Origin: Lithospermum erythrorhizon
Lineage: Eukaryota > Streptophyta > Magnoliopsida > Boraginales > Boraginaceae
Reading direction: 5' to 3'
Assembly (NCBI GenBank): GCA_019722365.1
Contig: JADFUC010001218.1
Span: 1-64,000, forward strand
DNA: 64,000 nucleotides
Part shown: one piece after another, positions 22,825-37,300 of the stretch
How positions within the stretch are numbered: position 1 is the first letter of the stretch
Layout: each line of letters starts with the position of its first letter
The notes under the pieces: model-generated
What the model saw: the letters and a program-made list of their open reading frames with translations, nothing else
Databases searched by the model: none
What the model was told of the DNA's origin: nothing
Program-made: the position numbers and the translations under genes

Positions 22825-25175
22825 ATGGGGATACCAGAACAGGGAGTTGAAGGTGGGCAACCTGTGGATCTGTCAAAGCACCCATCTGGGATTGTGCCTA
22901 CCCTTCAGTAAGGATCCTTAAAACCCATTAATTGATTTAGGATGTAGTGTTTATGCAGAAGAAAAAGTTGATTTTATGCATTACAGTTGATTTAATGGAT
23001 TGTGATGTTATGTTGTAGTTGGTTGTTTTTGTTGTAGCTGTGTTGATTTGAGATTGGGGTTTTGTTGTAGAATGTTATAATTGGTTGGAGAAGTCTGATG
23101 TAATTAGCCATTCTCAAGTTATTTATCAGCTACTCTATAGTTTAATTGATGTGATTTGGATTTTGGAGTATATATGTGTTCTAGTTAATGAATTGAAGTA
23201 TCTTCTTGTTGTGTCCGGGAAACTCTAAAAATATTCATTTGGATATGTATATTCAGTCATGACTGATATAATAGAGAAGGAAGAACTTGGGTTTAGCCAA
23301 GAACAAGGGGCTACACTACACACCAACAATCTTATGCTTTTGTGTGTGCTAAAAAGAGATTCATTGCCTCTGCTACTACTTGTATGTGGTATGCTAAAAT
23401 CATTAGGTATTTTAGGTGCATCTATAAAGGAAAGATCTCGAATGAAAGTAGAAACTGTAATTTGTCTTGTATGTTTTAGCTGTTATGAGGGGTTGTTGGT
23501 TTATTTGATTTAAGCTTAAATTACTTCCCCTTTTTATAGAAATATTGTCTCAACCGTCAATTTGGACTGCAAGTTGGACCTTAAGGCCATTGCATTGCAA
23601 GCTCGTAATGCAGAATACAATCCGAAGGTATGTGTATGTCTGCATTGTTTCACAGTCCATATTTGCAGTTCAATATTTGACAGGATTTCGTATCTATTGT
23701 CAATTAGACTGCAAACAAGTCCAACATAATCGCCAAATTGGTATATTCAGAATGAAATAATAGAAGGATATTGAGGGGGGAGGGGAATGTGTTAAATGTG
23801 TCGTTTAATAGTCTACATTTATACTTCTTGCCTTATGGTAGGTCATCGTCTTTTATACCAAAAGGGAATTGGATAACTGTCTGTTAAAATGTACACAAAT
23901 TAGGCTCCAAAACTTTATTTTGAGTTCCCAACTGATGGGATCTTTGTGCAACGATCCTTCAGCGTTTTGCTGCTGTTATTATGAGGATCAGAGAACCAAA
24001 AACAACAGCGTTGATTTTTGCTTCTGGGAAGATGGTTAGTTCACATCTAATCATTTTTTTGCAAATATGTTATATTTTTCGGGCAATTTGCTGAGTTTAC
24101 TGTGCAAAACAACTTAATCAGGTTTGTACTGGGGCGAAGAGTGAACAGCAGTCTAAACTCGCAGCTAGGAAGGTGTGTATCATAAGTTGAACTAAAATGG
24201 TTTAACTTTATTTCATCACATTGTTCAGTAAGAGAAGTATATATATTATTACAATATTATTATACATTTTGTAATACCATCATGTTCTGCTGTACCCGTT
24301 CACTTCCTCATCTGGTTTAATTTATATATATATCTGAGGAATATTTGAGCAAGCGTTTTGGAATCATAATAATAGTTGCTCATCTTTGACTGATGTTGTA
24401 TTACAGTATGCTCGTATCATCCAAAAGCTTGGGTTCCCAGCCAGATTTAAGGTATCATCTTTCTCACAGCTACATCTTTATTATTGCTCATATAATTATA
24501 CATCACATATGTTCATTGAGTCCAACATATAAAGGTTTGTTACATTTCTGAAAGCATCTTCTGTTTCTGATTGGTAGGATTTCAAGATACAGAATATTGT
24601 TGGTTCATGCGATGTGAAATTCCCAATCAGGCTTGAAGGTCTTGCTTATTCACATGGTGCTTTCTCAAGTGTAAGTTGAGCCATGAAATTTGATGTTCGA
24701 TAAATCATCTATATGGAGTTTTTTGTTGGTCATAACCAGTTTAATGGGTGATAGTCATAGAGCTTAGATTGGGGAGATGGATAATTCTGCATGCTAGTTA
24801 TACTTGGATTTTATTTTCAGCTTTCTTTTGTATTTTCGTTTGTGCAAGTTACTGATATGTTTCTTGTTTTGTTTGTGATTTCAGTATGAACCAGAACTGT
24901 TTCCAGGCTTGATATACAGAATGAAACAACCGAAAATTGTACTTCTTATCTTCGTGTCAGGGAAGATTGTCCTCACTGGGGCAAAGGTAATGCATTTTCT
25001 ATCTGTCGACTCCCTTATCCCGTGTCTAAACATTATCTATGACTAAACTCAACTTTTACACATTCAGGTTAGAGATGAAACATATACAGCCTTTGAAAAT
25101 ATCTATCCCGTCCTTACAGAGTTCCGAAAGAACCAGCAGTGGTATGGATTTTTCTTCTTTTCCATTTCCCTTTGA
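22825..25175 (+). CDS. TBP: TATA-box-binding protein (TBP), general transcription factor TFIID subunit, 8 coding exons
   Basis: Exons 22825-22907, 23540-23627, 23963-24034, 24122-24172, 24407-24451, 24578-24670, 24885-24986 and 25068-25139/25175, all GT-AG, join without a break. The product is 202 residues if it ends ..RKNQQ, or 213 residues if the open frame runs to TGA 25173-25175. A short plant-type N-terminus ([20 protein letters not shown]) precedes two TBP repeats, about residues 22-110 and 113-199. The four DNA-intercalating phenylalanines are present with the family spacing: F59 and F76, F150 and F167. Motifs include [30 protein letters not shown] and [12 protein letters not shown]. 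The protein binds TATA boxes in the nucleus and nucleates pre-initiation complexes for RNA polymerases I-III. The identification is certain; only the last residues are in doubt. Confidence 0.97.
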
Positions 25176-28011
25176 AGCTTCTAGCAAATCGTCTAGGAGC
25201 TTTCTAATGTTTAATATCGATTATTGATTAGATCGTAGAACTGTCACCAAAGGCGTGGAGTTTCAGCTGTGGTCAAGCGCAAACGTTGGACCTTGGAAGA
25301 GCTGTGCATATAACATCAGAGACCTGTTGAGCTCTGGTTTTTACATTTTAGGGGTGCAGCAAATTTCGTTCTATAATTTATTAGGACATTTGCTTACGTT
25401 TGTAAGTTTGAGCAGTAACAACATTGACGATCTTCTGCAATGTGTTGCTGGTTGGTTATATGATGGTTGTAATGTGTGCTCCGTTTTCCCCTTCAATAAA
25501 AAGATGATGCTGAAACTTGCTTCTTCTTTTCCATTTGAAATATCACTGGACGAAAACTTCATATAAGAGTTGAAAATTTCTATGTTTCGTCTCCCTTTCC
25601 ATACCTCGAATAAATTTGCTGGATTTTGATGCCAAAAAGCCTTGAATATTTTTACTTTCAACATGATATGGACATGTATTATCAATTCTATCAAATCAAA
25701 TAATTGTGCAAAAGAAAAGGAAAACAGAGCTAAATCTAGGCAAATTTCTTTCGGCGATTAGTAACATATTGAGAGATAAATCATCTTTATATTTCCGTTA
25801 TACGCGATTTTATGCATTTGCTTCGAATTTCTTTTTTTTTACAAACATGATGTTCTTAATCTAATGGAATTATATCTTATCTGTAGTTGTAATCACCCTA
25901 CAAATCCATTCCAATCTTCCAAAAAAGACCATTTACTTAATTATCCCATTTTCATTAAAATCCTCAAATTTATCAAGAAAATATCCCAAATAATCAAACA
26001 CCTCAATCCTAGATTTTTTTCTTCTTTCTTTAAACAAATAATTAAAATTTTTTTTCTATTATCCTAAAAAATTAAAATATGAAGAATTAATTTCTATATC
26101 AAAGGTTATATAAAAAAAAGATCGCGTGGCCCATTTTTTTTTTTTGCTTTTCTTTTAGCTTGAGAGTTAAATTCTCATGTGACGAAAAGCCATCTTCAAA
26201 TTTTTATTGAAAACATAATTAAATTTTGTTCGCTTTACCCAATTACCGCCTACCTCTAATTTTTATTATTGTTACTCGCCTCCCGACTCTAGCATTTTAT
26301 TATTCAACTGCTTCCATTCCGCTCTTTTTATCTTCACGCCTGTGATCAAACATTTCTCTCGTGAATAAACATTTGCTATATGAAGAAAAGCAATCGGATG
26401 GATATTAAGAATATTACCGACATTACTATTGACCCGTTTTCTTGGTTTTTGCTTGTATATAGGTAGTATAAAAAGGAATTGCCTGTGGTAATGCCCCCTG
26501 AAGTCATTGCCATATCGTGGGCGCATGAACTTTTTTTCCCTTTTTAGCGTGCAACCTTTTTTCCCATTTTAGCGCCAGACTCAGGTATCGAAACAGACTT
26601 TTTAAAATTTATTGAAACATCATTAAATTTTGTTTCCGTCTTTCTCTAGCTCCCACCTCGGCTTCTATCATTTTATTATCAACTGCTTTCTATTCTACTC
26701 TTTTTATTTCCTTTCACCCACATTCTATTCATTATCAATCGGGCGATTCATCATCCGTGAAAGCATTCTTTTTTCTTCGGCTAAGAAAAAGCAAATAACT
26801 ATCCTATATTTTAACGTATTTTGATTTTCTTAGCACTACGTTGCCTCCCGAACTATCAATTATTTTTCGCCAGTGCTTCGAACTACGCTGCTCTTTTCCT
26901 CGACATTGGCCTCAGACCATCGTTTTTTATGATGACTATTTTACTCCCTAATACTAAACCAAAGGTTATGATATATTTTAAATAGTTTATAAATTAGTAC
27001 AAATCCCACCACTTTCTTCATCGAAAAGCAACATGATACACTTTTGTAACGTTAAAGAATAAAACCCCACCACTTTCTTCACGCTTTAATAAATAATTCA
27101 AATAAACACAAGTCAAAACGAGCTCACCTTACTTTGAAATGCTTTCAATATAAAAAAACCAACTTTTCTTGATCCCATCACTTAATAATTTATAATATAA
27201 CAAATCAAAAATTAATTTTTTTGTTGAAATCAAATTGCCGAAATTAAGATCCAATTTTTTTCAAGAAATCTGCAAATTGCAGAAGTCGAGGTCCAATGAC
27301 TTATCGAAAGGACCCCCACGGGAGCGGGCCGAGGGGGGTCTTCGGGTGGCCAGAGTCGCACTCGTTCATGGTCAAAGAATGCATCGAGACCAATTTTGTT
27401 TTTGCCAATCAAAATCGATGGCGGGATTGGGGGTTGGGTGGTTTATGGGGAGTGAGGATGGTTGGTAAAAGCTAGGAGCAGAGTAAGTAGCTTCAAAAAG
27501 CAATAAATCGCATGAGTTTTTATTATAATTACAGAATCATTTTAAATTTGCCTCATATTTGGGCTTAAATAAGTTAAGTGATAAAAAGTAAAAATTAAAC
27601 TTTTTTTTCACCATGAGTATACTAAATTTTTCTAGATGATCATGATTTTCAAATTCATGAAAGACACTTCAAAATAAACATTTATACTTTATGCGCCTAA
27701 GTATCACAAAAAAAACAACAATAAGATAAGCGATTACGTTAAAGAATCGATAGCTTAAATATCTGAATTTAAAATTAATCTATAAATTGGCGATGAACCG
27801 CCAATTAAACTTTTTTAAAAATCAAATACTTGAACCAATAATTGATTTAAGAACAAATTTATCCGACCAACTAATAAAAAAAAGACATCTTCCATTACCA
27901 TTTCGATGTTCTCACACATCTTCCAAACCAAATCCCAAACATAAACCTTCCATTAATACATTTGGACATTTTCCTCATTAACCAAAACAAAAACCTTAAT
28001 CAATCCACATT
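25176..28011. other. TBP 3' region and intergenic space
   Basis: The TBP 3' untranslated region probably runs to about 25560-25650 (gttgaaaatttc.., AT-rich). The rest has poly-T and poly-A runs and a degenerate direct repeat (26195-26400 and 26600-26790). A GC-rich patch at 27285-27470 holds a short open frame with no motif. No gene is supported. Confidence 0.5.
26195..26790 (+). repeat. Degenerate direct repeat pair, about 400 bp apart
   Basis: Shared strings in the same order: tttattgaaaaca/tttattgaaacat, attaaattttgtt, cattttattat, caactgctt, ctctttttat and a gtgaa(t/a)..cattt block. The first copy is about 26195-26400 and the second about 26600-26790. It is probably old repeat DNA. Confidence 0.5.
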
Positions 28012-31000
28012 ATGCAACTAATCAAATCACCACCGCCACCACCATCACCACCGTCCACGGCGGCGCCACCACCCCCCACCACCCCCCAAGACACCGAACT
28101 CCTTTTCCGGACAAAACCCATATCAGAAATCCGCAATGTGGAAGCCCAAACTCGCAAACAAATCGAATGGAAAAGCGAAGAGCTTCGTCAGCTTGTTGGT
28201 AATCGTTATCGTGACCTTATTGACTCAGCTGATACAATTCTTGAAATGAAAAAATCATGTGAGTCAATTTCCGTAAATATTTCTTCAATTCGTAGCTCAA
28301 TTCTTGATAATTTGGCGTTTTCTGATCCACCCAAATCGAGTTATAGTCCTGCTAGAGCAAAAAGTTATGATCTTGCTTGTAGGGTGAAGTATTTAGTTGA
28401 TACCCCAGAAAATATTTGGGGTTGTTTGGATGAGTCTATGTTTTTAGAGGCTTCTGCTAGATATAAGCGTGCCAAGTATGTTCATTTTGAGTTGTATGGT
28501 AATGGTGAGTATAGGAAGGCTTTGTGTAGTTTTCCGTTGTTGCAGCATCAGTGGCAGATTGTGCAGAGTTTTAAGGTGCAGATTTCACAGAAGAGTCGGG
28601 AGAGGTTGTTGGATCAGGAGATTGTTGGGGTAGGGATTGGAGATTATGCTGATGCGTTGTCGGCTGTGGGGATCATTGACGAGCTTGATCCGAAGCAGGT
28701 TTTGGATTTGTTTTTGGATTCGCGGAGGAATTGTATTTCGCAGAAGTTGAGTGCATGTTCGCAGAAAGGGGATGTTACTAGTGAGGATGTTATATGTGTG
28801 TTGTGTGAAGTATTGAGGATCATTCAGGTTAGTGTAGGTCAGGTAGGTGAGTTGTTTCTGCAGGTTTTGAATGATATGCCATTGTTTTATAAGACTATTT
28901 TGGGGTCTCCTCCTGCTTCTCAGTTGTTTGGAGGAATACCGAATCCGGACGAGGAAGTTAGGCTGTGGAATTCATTTCGGGAGAAGTTGGAGTCTGTTAT
29001 GGTAATGCTGGATAAGGGGTTTATCGCTAAGACTTGTTCGGAGTGGTTAAAAACTTGTGGGAAGGAAATTATGAATAAAATTAATGGGCACTATTTAATT
29101 GATGTTATTGGAAGTGGAAGGGAGCTGGCTTCAGCGGAGAAGTTAATAAGGGAGACTATGGATAGTAAGCAAGTACTGGAGGGGAGTTTGGAGTGGCTAA
29201 AAAGTGTTTTTGGTTCTGAAATTGAGTTGCCATGGAAAAGGACTCGTGAGCTTGTATTAGGTGATGACTCAGATCTGTATGATGATATATTTGAACATGC
29301 TTTTATGAGGAGGATGAAAGCAATCATAGACTCTGGATTTGATGAATTGAGTACGGTTGTTAATGTAGCGGAGTCAGTTAGGTCTATTGCAGACGGTTAC
29401 AGTGATGGGTTTGATTTCCAGGCATACTTGCACAGGTCTGCGGGTACTGGTGGGGTTTGGTTCACTGAATCCAATATCAAGAAGATCGGTATTCTTCAAA
29501 GTATTAAGAATCAGCAGCTTAATGAGAAAGATTTTAGCAGTTGTCTGAATGCGTACTTGGGGGTTGAAGTCAGTAGGATCAGAGATGCAGTGGATAATTG
29601 TTGTGAGAATGTCTTAATGGACCTCCTCAGCTTTCTGGAATCTCCAAAAGCCTCATTAAGGCTGAGGGATCTGGCCTCATATGTACAACAAAAATGTTAT
29701 GGGAGCATGACAGCTATATTAGACGGTCTGAAGAACGAGCTTGACCAGTTGTACGCAAGCTTGGAAAATGCACATAAGGAAGTGCCACCTGCTGCACTTG
29801 TCGAGAGAGCTTTATTCATTGGGAGACTTCTATTTGCTTTCCAGAAACACACAAAGTACATACCTCTAATACTTGGTTCACCTAGATCATGGGTGAATAA
29901 AACTATAGCTACTGTCCCACTAAAGTCACTTGCTACACCAAGGTACTCAAGAATGATTGACTCCCCTGTATCCAAGAGTCCTGCAAAGAAGGTGCTTGAA
30001 TCCTCCAATAGACATGATTGTCCGGCTATGGCTGCTTTGTTTGGAGTTGAGGACAGCCCAAGCCCTCAGCTTGAGGAGCTAAGTAGAACAACTCAAGATC
30101 TCTGCATTAAAGCTCATACTTTATGGATATCATGGTTCGCTGATGAACTTTCAAGCGTCCTTGCTGGTGATCTCAAACAGGATGCTGCTTTATCAATGAC
30201 ATCGTCTTTGAGAGTAAGTTGATATCCTTATCGGTGTTCTGTAATTCCAGTTTCAGACTTTTTACGTATTTTAGTTTGTTGCACGCGCAACATGTTAAGA
30301 CTTCAGACGTTCACATAAAGATGAAAGATGCTTGGAATTATTGAACGCTTAATGTGCCTTATGTAACTAGTTGACTCATTTTACCACTAAAAAGATATAA
30401 TCTCTTTCTTTAGCATGTGAGGTTATTGTTGCTTGTTTTCTCTTTTGCTTTACATTTCTCACTCTTACAATGATGAAGAGAATTTTATGTCCTCTGGCTG
30501 ATAAGTATAATGTGCTTAAGATACTGGAACAAGATCTTTAGGGCATCTCTTTCTGTCATGTTTCCTTGTTTAGTTGAAAATGCTAATAAGTTTTCTTAAA
30601 CTTACATGTTGAAATTCTCTTAATCCTTAATAAATATTGAAAGATTGATATCTGGAATTCTGAAACTAATATTATTTGGTTTTCATCATTTTGCAGGGAT
30701 GGGAGGAGACTGTGGTTAAGGAAGAACATTCTACTGAAGGCCAGTCGGAAATGAGAATATTACTTCCTTCAATGCCGTCAATTTATGTTATATCATTTCT
30801 ATTCGAAGCATGTGAAGAAATTCATCGAGTCGGAGGCCATGTTCTTGATAGACGAATTTTGATGAATTTCTCTAGCAACCTAATGGATAAGGTTGGTGAT
30901 TTGCAATTTAATTATATTCCTCTTATGTAATTTTATCCTTTTTATATTGCTGATTCATGAGAAAATTCCGATAATTTCTTCAATTGTATAAATCATGTCA

Positions 31001-34000
31001 TGGTACTCAATAACGTGTCCTTCCTTGATGGATGGTATATGTATATATGTTGCAACATTAACCCCTGTTTCAGTACCCTCCTGCATTTGGATTTCATAAT
31101 TAATAATAATGTTCGAGTGAACATCTATGATGCCGAATAAAGTTCTCAGTTACTGACTAGTGATCTCTGCATTTATTCTGAAAGTATGTCAAACTCCAAA
31201 ATCTTTTTGACAAACATGCCTTAATTGCTGAAATCTTCCAGCTTATCAGTTGCACTTCAGATCCTTCGCTGCAACTTTCCCGTTGCATAGTGTAAAGACT
31301 TGCATTACAAGCTCGTCGACACTACACTTTATGTTACTAATAATGCACTATCCATAGCTACACAGTCCACATGCGTGTCATTTGTAATCTGGAACATCAA
31401 CAATTTTAACAGTACCATATTTCACCGAACTACACAAACTCCGAACATCCTGAGCTGGAAAATTTATCGTTGGCTGACTTTCTTTTATTTTTCTTTCTTG
31501 TTATCATTTTGACATATTTCTGTCAGATTAGTTTCTGCATTTATACTAAAGACCCTGAAGAAAAGGATAGAATAAATTCTCTAAGTCATATTTGTTGCTG
31601 GAGATCTTGTATTCTGGCCAATTCTTTTCCAATCCTGTTAACATGATGCTTTACAGTCAGGATTTATTTTTTAATTTTTTATAAATATTTTACTTCATCA
31701 CTTGATGATTGTATATCGATTTCTTTCTGCCAATATGTATCTCAGGTCATCGCTATTTATGGGAAGTTCCTATCAGATGAAGATCATTTAAATCAAGTTT
31801 CAGAAAAAGGAATTTTGCAACTTCTATTTGATTTGCGATTCATTGCGGATGTGCTATCTGTCGGCGATCTCCCTGCTTCTGCTGAGTCACCTAGGATACT
31901 AAAAGTGAAAGTTCCTTACAGAAGGAGGCAAGAATCAAACTCAGTCAAATCAGTTATTGGAGAACGCATAGCTATGTCGATCAGTCGCTTGTCACAAAGA
32001 CTGGATCCCATAGACTGGCTAACGTAAGTTTCCCCTCCCTAGTTATATGTCATGCGGAATATTCTTAAGAGAGAACTAGAGTAGCCATGTGGGGACTTCT
32101 TCTAAGGCTGCTATTGTGTACTTCTTGTCACATTCAATTTTCTCTTGTGAATGAAACTGAGGGTAGAGTTTCAGTCTTTTCTTGTTGAAGGTTAACACCT
32201 CTAAAATAAAGGCCAAATATTTGCATTTTTTTTGTTCAGAATTATAAGTCTATAGTTTGTTGCAGAAATCCTTCACTTGCACCTTAAGAGGTACTGTTTT
32301 AGTTACTGTTCAAGTATTTGATTCCTGAATCGTCTGTTCAAGTATAGCTTTCTGTATGTTAATCTTGATAGAGAAGGTAAAGTGTAAATTTGATCTGCAA
32401 ATACAAGCAACAAATATAAACCAACTAAAAATGCAACACAATAAGCTTTAGAAAAGATAAATGTCATAAATGAACTGTTTGAAGATGCAAACTTATTTTT
32501 TAAGGGGTGCAATATTACAGAATAAAACTATATATTCCTTTGTCTATGCTTAGAATCTAGATTCATTTATGTCTAGATTTGTACAGAAATAAATTATAAC
32601 ATATCTTCTAAGTCCATAAGTAATTCTATTGTATCAAATTTCAGCTATGAACCATATCTCTGGGAGAATGAAAAGCAATCATACCTAAAGCATGCTGTTC
32701 TTTTTGGCTTCTTTGTGCAAGTTAATCGGGCGTACACTGATACTACACAGAAGTTCTCTACTAGCTCAGAATCAAATATTATGAGATGCTCTACTGTCCC
32801 TCGCTTCAAGTATCTTCCAATAAGGTTTGACTCCATTATTATTTTTCATACCGTAACTTCTTTCCCTGAATTTATAGGTTCCCCTCTCCTCCTCCATTTC
32901 TGCTTAGATCCTTCAACAATGTAATGCACAAAACTTGTAGCCTGGTTTAATACTCTACCATATTATAACACTTTGTTTAGTCAATGTGTTCTATTTAACA
33001 ATTTGAGTTTTTAAGCAGTGCTCCAGCATTATCTTCGAGGGGGCCAATCAAAGCATCTACAAGGTCATCATCAGATGATGTTTCTTCAAGAAATTCTTGG
33101 AAGAGTTACTCTGGGGATGATCTCCAAAAGATTGACGGTGATGACAGTTCAAGTATGGGAGTGGCAACACCATTTTTAAAGTCTTTCATGCAGGTACTGT
33201 TTTTCTATTTTATTAAGTTCGCCTCTCTATTTTTTAGTGGTGTTAAGTATACCTAAAATAAGTTGATTTGCTCATTCTAATGATGAATGATAAATTTCCT
33301 TCATTTATACTCATAAATGAGTGATCTGGAGTGGCTTTTTATGATGCAGTGTGGTTTGGTAATGTCAGGGGAGAGGGTATGGATATGGATGCTCAGAGGG
33401 TATTAGTGCAAATGCTTGGATAATAAATGATAATATATGGGACTTGATCTTTTGTTTCAGCTGTTATGCGACAGCTTAACCCTTGTTAGGTTAATACTCC
33501 ATACTTAGGAGTGTCTGAGAAAGTTCTTGAGAGATGATACTGAATGGGTTCTTGCCAAAGGAGTTTGAAGATAAAATCTGAGAGTCCACAAATAATCTTA
33601 ATTTATCAACTTTCAGCCTTTTTTTTCTAATATATAGTTGTTATCCTCCTTTAGATAAGTGCCCCACCCCAACCACACCAAACGAGAAAAACAAAATCGC
33701 AATGTGAACCCATGGGAGCAGTTCTGCAAAAAAATCCCTTTTAATTGTATGTTTACGCTGACACTTGAAGTTGATTTTTCAATTGAAATCTTAAGAGTAG
33801 GTAGTCTTTAAAAGATTATCAGAGCCATTGGGGCATGTTGATGTTGATGTAATGAGGAACAACTAGGACATCTGTAAGAAATAGTCTTTTGCCTCTTCGT
33901 AGAAGTTTTAAGCTAGGTGGCAGCATCTGAAGTCTGAACATATCTCATCTGATGATTCAAGGATAAAGCTAAAGCGAGCTATGTATGTATGCATGTCCAT

Positions 34001-34351
34001 AACTGCATATAATGTATGAGTGTGTGGGTTTTCCCGATGTAGAATGCCTTCAGTTTTCCAATTTATTTCCTTTTCAGTCTGAATATGTCATATGTATAGC
34101 ATTCTTGTAGTTAGTGATAATGGTGGTTTATCTAACTGATTGTATTATTTTCTTATCAATCTAAAAAGAAAAAAAGTAATGTATCTTAATTTGAGACCTT
34201 TACATTACAGGCTGGCAGCAGATTTGGGGAGAGCACACTGAGACTGGGATCAATACTTACAGATGGCCAAGTAGGAAGGTTTGGTGATATATTACCTGTT
34301 CAAGCTGCTGGGCTGTTGTCATCTTTTACAGCAACCAGGTCAGATTCTTGA
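28012..34351 (+). CDS. COG1: Conserved oligomeric Golgi (COG) complex subunit 1, 6 exons, 1056 aa
   Basis: Exons 28012-30213 (734 codons), 30697-30891, 31746-32023, 32645-32824, 33019-33193 and 34211-34351 join in frame with GT-AG introns to 1056 residues and a TGA at 34349, close to the usual length of plant COG1. After a Pro-rich start (residues 7-24) comes the Vps51/COG1 N-terminal helical region: [35 protein letters not shown] and [11 protein letters not shown]. Later COG1 text includes [20 protein letters not shown], the exon 3/4 [17 protein letters not shown] junction, [18 protein letters not shown] and [16 protein letters not shown]1 belongs to lobe A of the eight-subunit tether that acts in retrograde traffic within the Golgi and so supports glycosylation enzyme retention. 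It is a soluble peripheral protein; no signal peptide or membrane segment is seen. The gene is intact. Confidence 0.95.
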
Positions 34352-37300
34352 AAGCTCTTGAGTCTCGACATTTGAGTAGATAATTTTCATCAATGATGTA
34401 TGATGGGCTGATGAAAGAGGACACTGCCACAAACGTGGAGTATGACACCTGGTATCAAATCCCAAAACATATATTTTGCTTTATACATACAAGAATACTT
34501 GATAGTCTGCATGGAGCTAGGTCAATAGTTAGTCCCCAAGGCAATGTTACCAAAATGATATATGTGCACATGTAAAGCTAGATTTGGGATTAAAAGCCAA
34601 TTCATTTTTGTTCTGTGTATTTCAAGGACATTGCATATAATTCTCTTTTTGTATTCACTGTTCTGTATTGTACTAGAAGGCAACGGACAAACGAAAGAAC
34701 ATAGTAATTCAAATATGATAGTACATCATTTCTTACGTCACTCTCATTCCCGCTCTATTGAATCACTCTTATGGTACAGACGAGAACAACTTCCCAATGC
34801 TGTTTCTGTTTTTCCGTTCGTTCACTTTTTTGAGTTTCCTGTCATTAGCTTATCAAGAAATGTAACATTTCATGTTATCTGAACTGTCCTTATATGTCAA
34901 TGCTCCATACATGACTGTTGGACTACGAGGATAGGATAACAATGACCATACGCATTGTGTCCGTTCATAGACTGAAAAGTTAGAGAGTGGCTTTTGTAGT
35001 TGCATGATACGGGAGAATTATACTTGTGGTAGATTATAATGCAGTTCTAGATGTATTCTTTGAGATGTTAAAAGAACAAGAAAAAGGTGGTTTCTCATGA
35101 GTGGAATATTGTGGATGCTAAATAAAAAGCTACGGTAGAACTACTTTAATTTTAAGTGCATTATTAAGGCATATAGTTTGAGGTTCCAAAGATTACTATG
35201 CCTTTATACATCAGTTTATATCTTGCCCTTAGAATAAACTTTGTTCCCCATATGAATTCACACTGAATGCTTTGATATTAGGTTTAGTGCAATGTTTTCA
35301 TTTAACTCTATGTTGGGCCATGTCTTCCGTTATATCCATACTCTTGAGGTCATTTGATATTGTCTTTGTTCACCGTTTCTTCGATCTTCTTCTCCCTCTA
35401 CGTCTATTTGTAACTACTGACGGGTTCACTATTGTCTTGAAACGTAAGGATAGTTCACGGCAGAAGAAAATTCAAGAATGACTTGATAAAGAGAAGTAGG
35501 GGCTTTCAAATGGAAGGATTGATCTTCTCAATTGAGACTGCTTTATTTTCTGATGACTTTTAATTTATTTTACTGTTTAGTGTTGACATTCTACCCTTGA
35601 AAATAAGTTAATGTCATAACAATCAAATAAGTTAAAAACCTTAGTCATAGTAGTGTTTGAAGGTATAACAACTTATATAGTGTTTGAAGGTATAAGAGTT
35701 TATACCTTCAAGCACGAGTCATGACTTATGATACTTGATTGAAATTTGGAAACATCAAACATGGACCATTAACAATCCTTTTCACCCTAAAATTAATAGA
35801 ACCTAATTTTATACTATTTCATCTTTTAATAAGCTTAAATTAAATAATCATGCCAAAATATGATGACTAACATGCAATCTTGAGTTTATAACGTGGTGCT
35901 GCCGCTAGTATCTCATGGTGTGGATGCTCAATGCTTCTTTTTGTTCCCTTTTTCTCCATTGTATTTGTTTCTTTGTGATTGTTTTTCTGTTTTCTAGAGC
36001 CTATAGCATTGAAGAACCAAAAAGTGCCAACGACTGCAAATTTCAACGTGGTTTCCAGATTGTCAAATTACTTTGCCTATTATCCTTTGACCGCTTACTC
36101 TATAGTTTAAATAATGAGTATATGCCTTTCATATGACCATGTTTTTAGAATAATAATTTGCACTAATTATGTTGGAATATATATTAAATTTGTTTTGATA
36201 TTATATCGTAGATATGATCTCAGCCGAGCTACGTAAATATATAGGATATCTAGTAAATTCCAAGATGTACTATACAAACCTTATCTTGACACAAAGGTAA
36301 CCAAAATACTGTATTTTAGGGTTAATGTGATCTGTTTAATTATACATGTTTCAAAAAAAATTAAATAAATTCGTTGGCATATGTTTTAAAATGGTCAGAT
36401 TCGATCATGCTGTGTTTAAAAAAGTCCCTTGATCATTCCGTATAAGTTTAGCATTTTTGGGACAAATTAATAGGGGTAAATTGTCCAAAACTCATTTTGA
36501 GGTAATTTTTCAGTTTTCTCAAATCAATAGTGTAATTTAAAAACAAATCAACACTTAAAAATAGAATTTCAACTTTGATTCAATTAACTTTAATTCAAAT
36601 TCAACTAACTTTACAATTGTACTTTATTAACTTTAATTCCAATGAAAATTTATGTAACTATAATTTCAATTTCTAACATTGATTTTAATTAAACAACTAA
36701 TTCATCAAAAATTCAATTAATTAAATAATTAATTCAATTAATTTCATTATAGCTAAACAATTAAAGACCTAACTTTAATTACAAATTCATTACTAACTCG
36801 CATTGAAAATTAATAATTAAACAACCAATTTCATTATTCTCAATTATCTCAATCTCATTTCAATTATTCAAAATCAACTCACTTTGATACTAATTATACA
36901 ACTAATTCACTAATATTTCATTTAATTAAACAACTAAACAATTGAACACTTCTTTAACTTCAAATGAGGGTGGCGGGCGGGTGGAGGTGGTAATGCGAAA
37001 TGAAGAAAGAAAAGAAGGGGGGTTAAAGGACAATTTAGGGTTAAAAACACAGTGATAATCTGACGAGCAATTATTTTTTAATTTTTTTTTCTTAAATTTT
37101 ATAGATAGTGTAAAAAATGTTAATTACGTTTAATTGATTATAAAAATCCTTAATTACTAATAAAAATGACAAAATAAATAAATTAATATTTCTTTTCATT
37201 TTATGTATATTTTGACACAAAACAAAGATGTTGATTAAATTTCATTTGTTTTTTCTGTTTTTTATTTAAACTATGACGAACAAAGATGAGTTCGTCGCTT

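Noticed and set aside
25255..25694. Overlapping frames of 103 and 107 codons on opposite strands after TBP
   Set aside because: They fall in the expected TBP 3' untranslated region and show no protein motif.
34337..34351. Donor site agg|tcaga near the end of COG1 exon 6
   Set aside because: Reading straight on gives TRSDS and a stop at the usual COG1 length; no suitable further exon follows.
34562..34882. 106-codon frame after COG1
   Set aside because: Phe/Leu/Ile-rich translation of AT-rich DNA, no motif, and it lies in the COG1 3' region.
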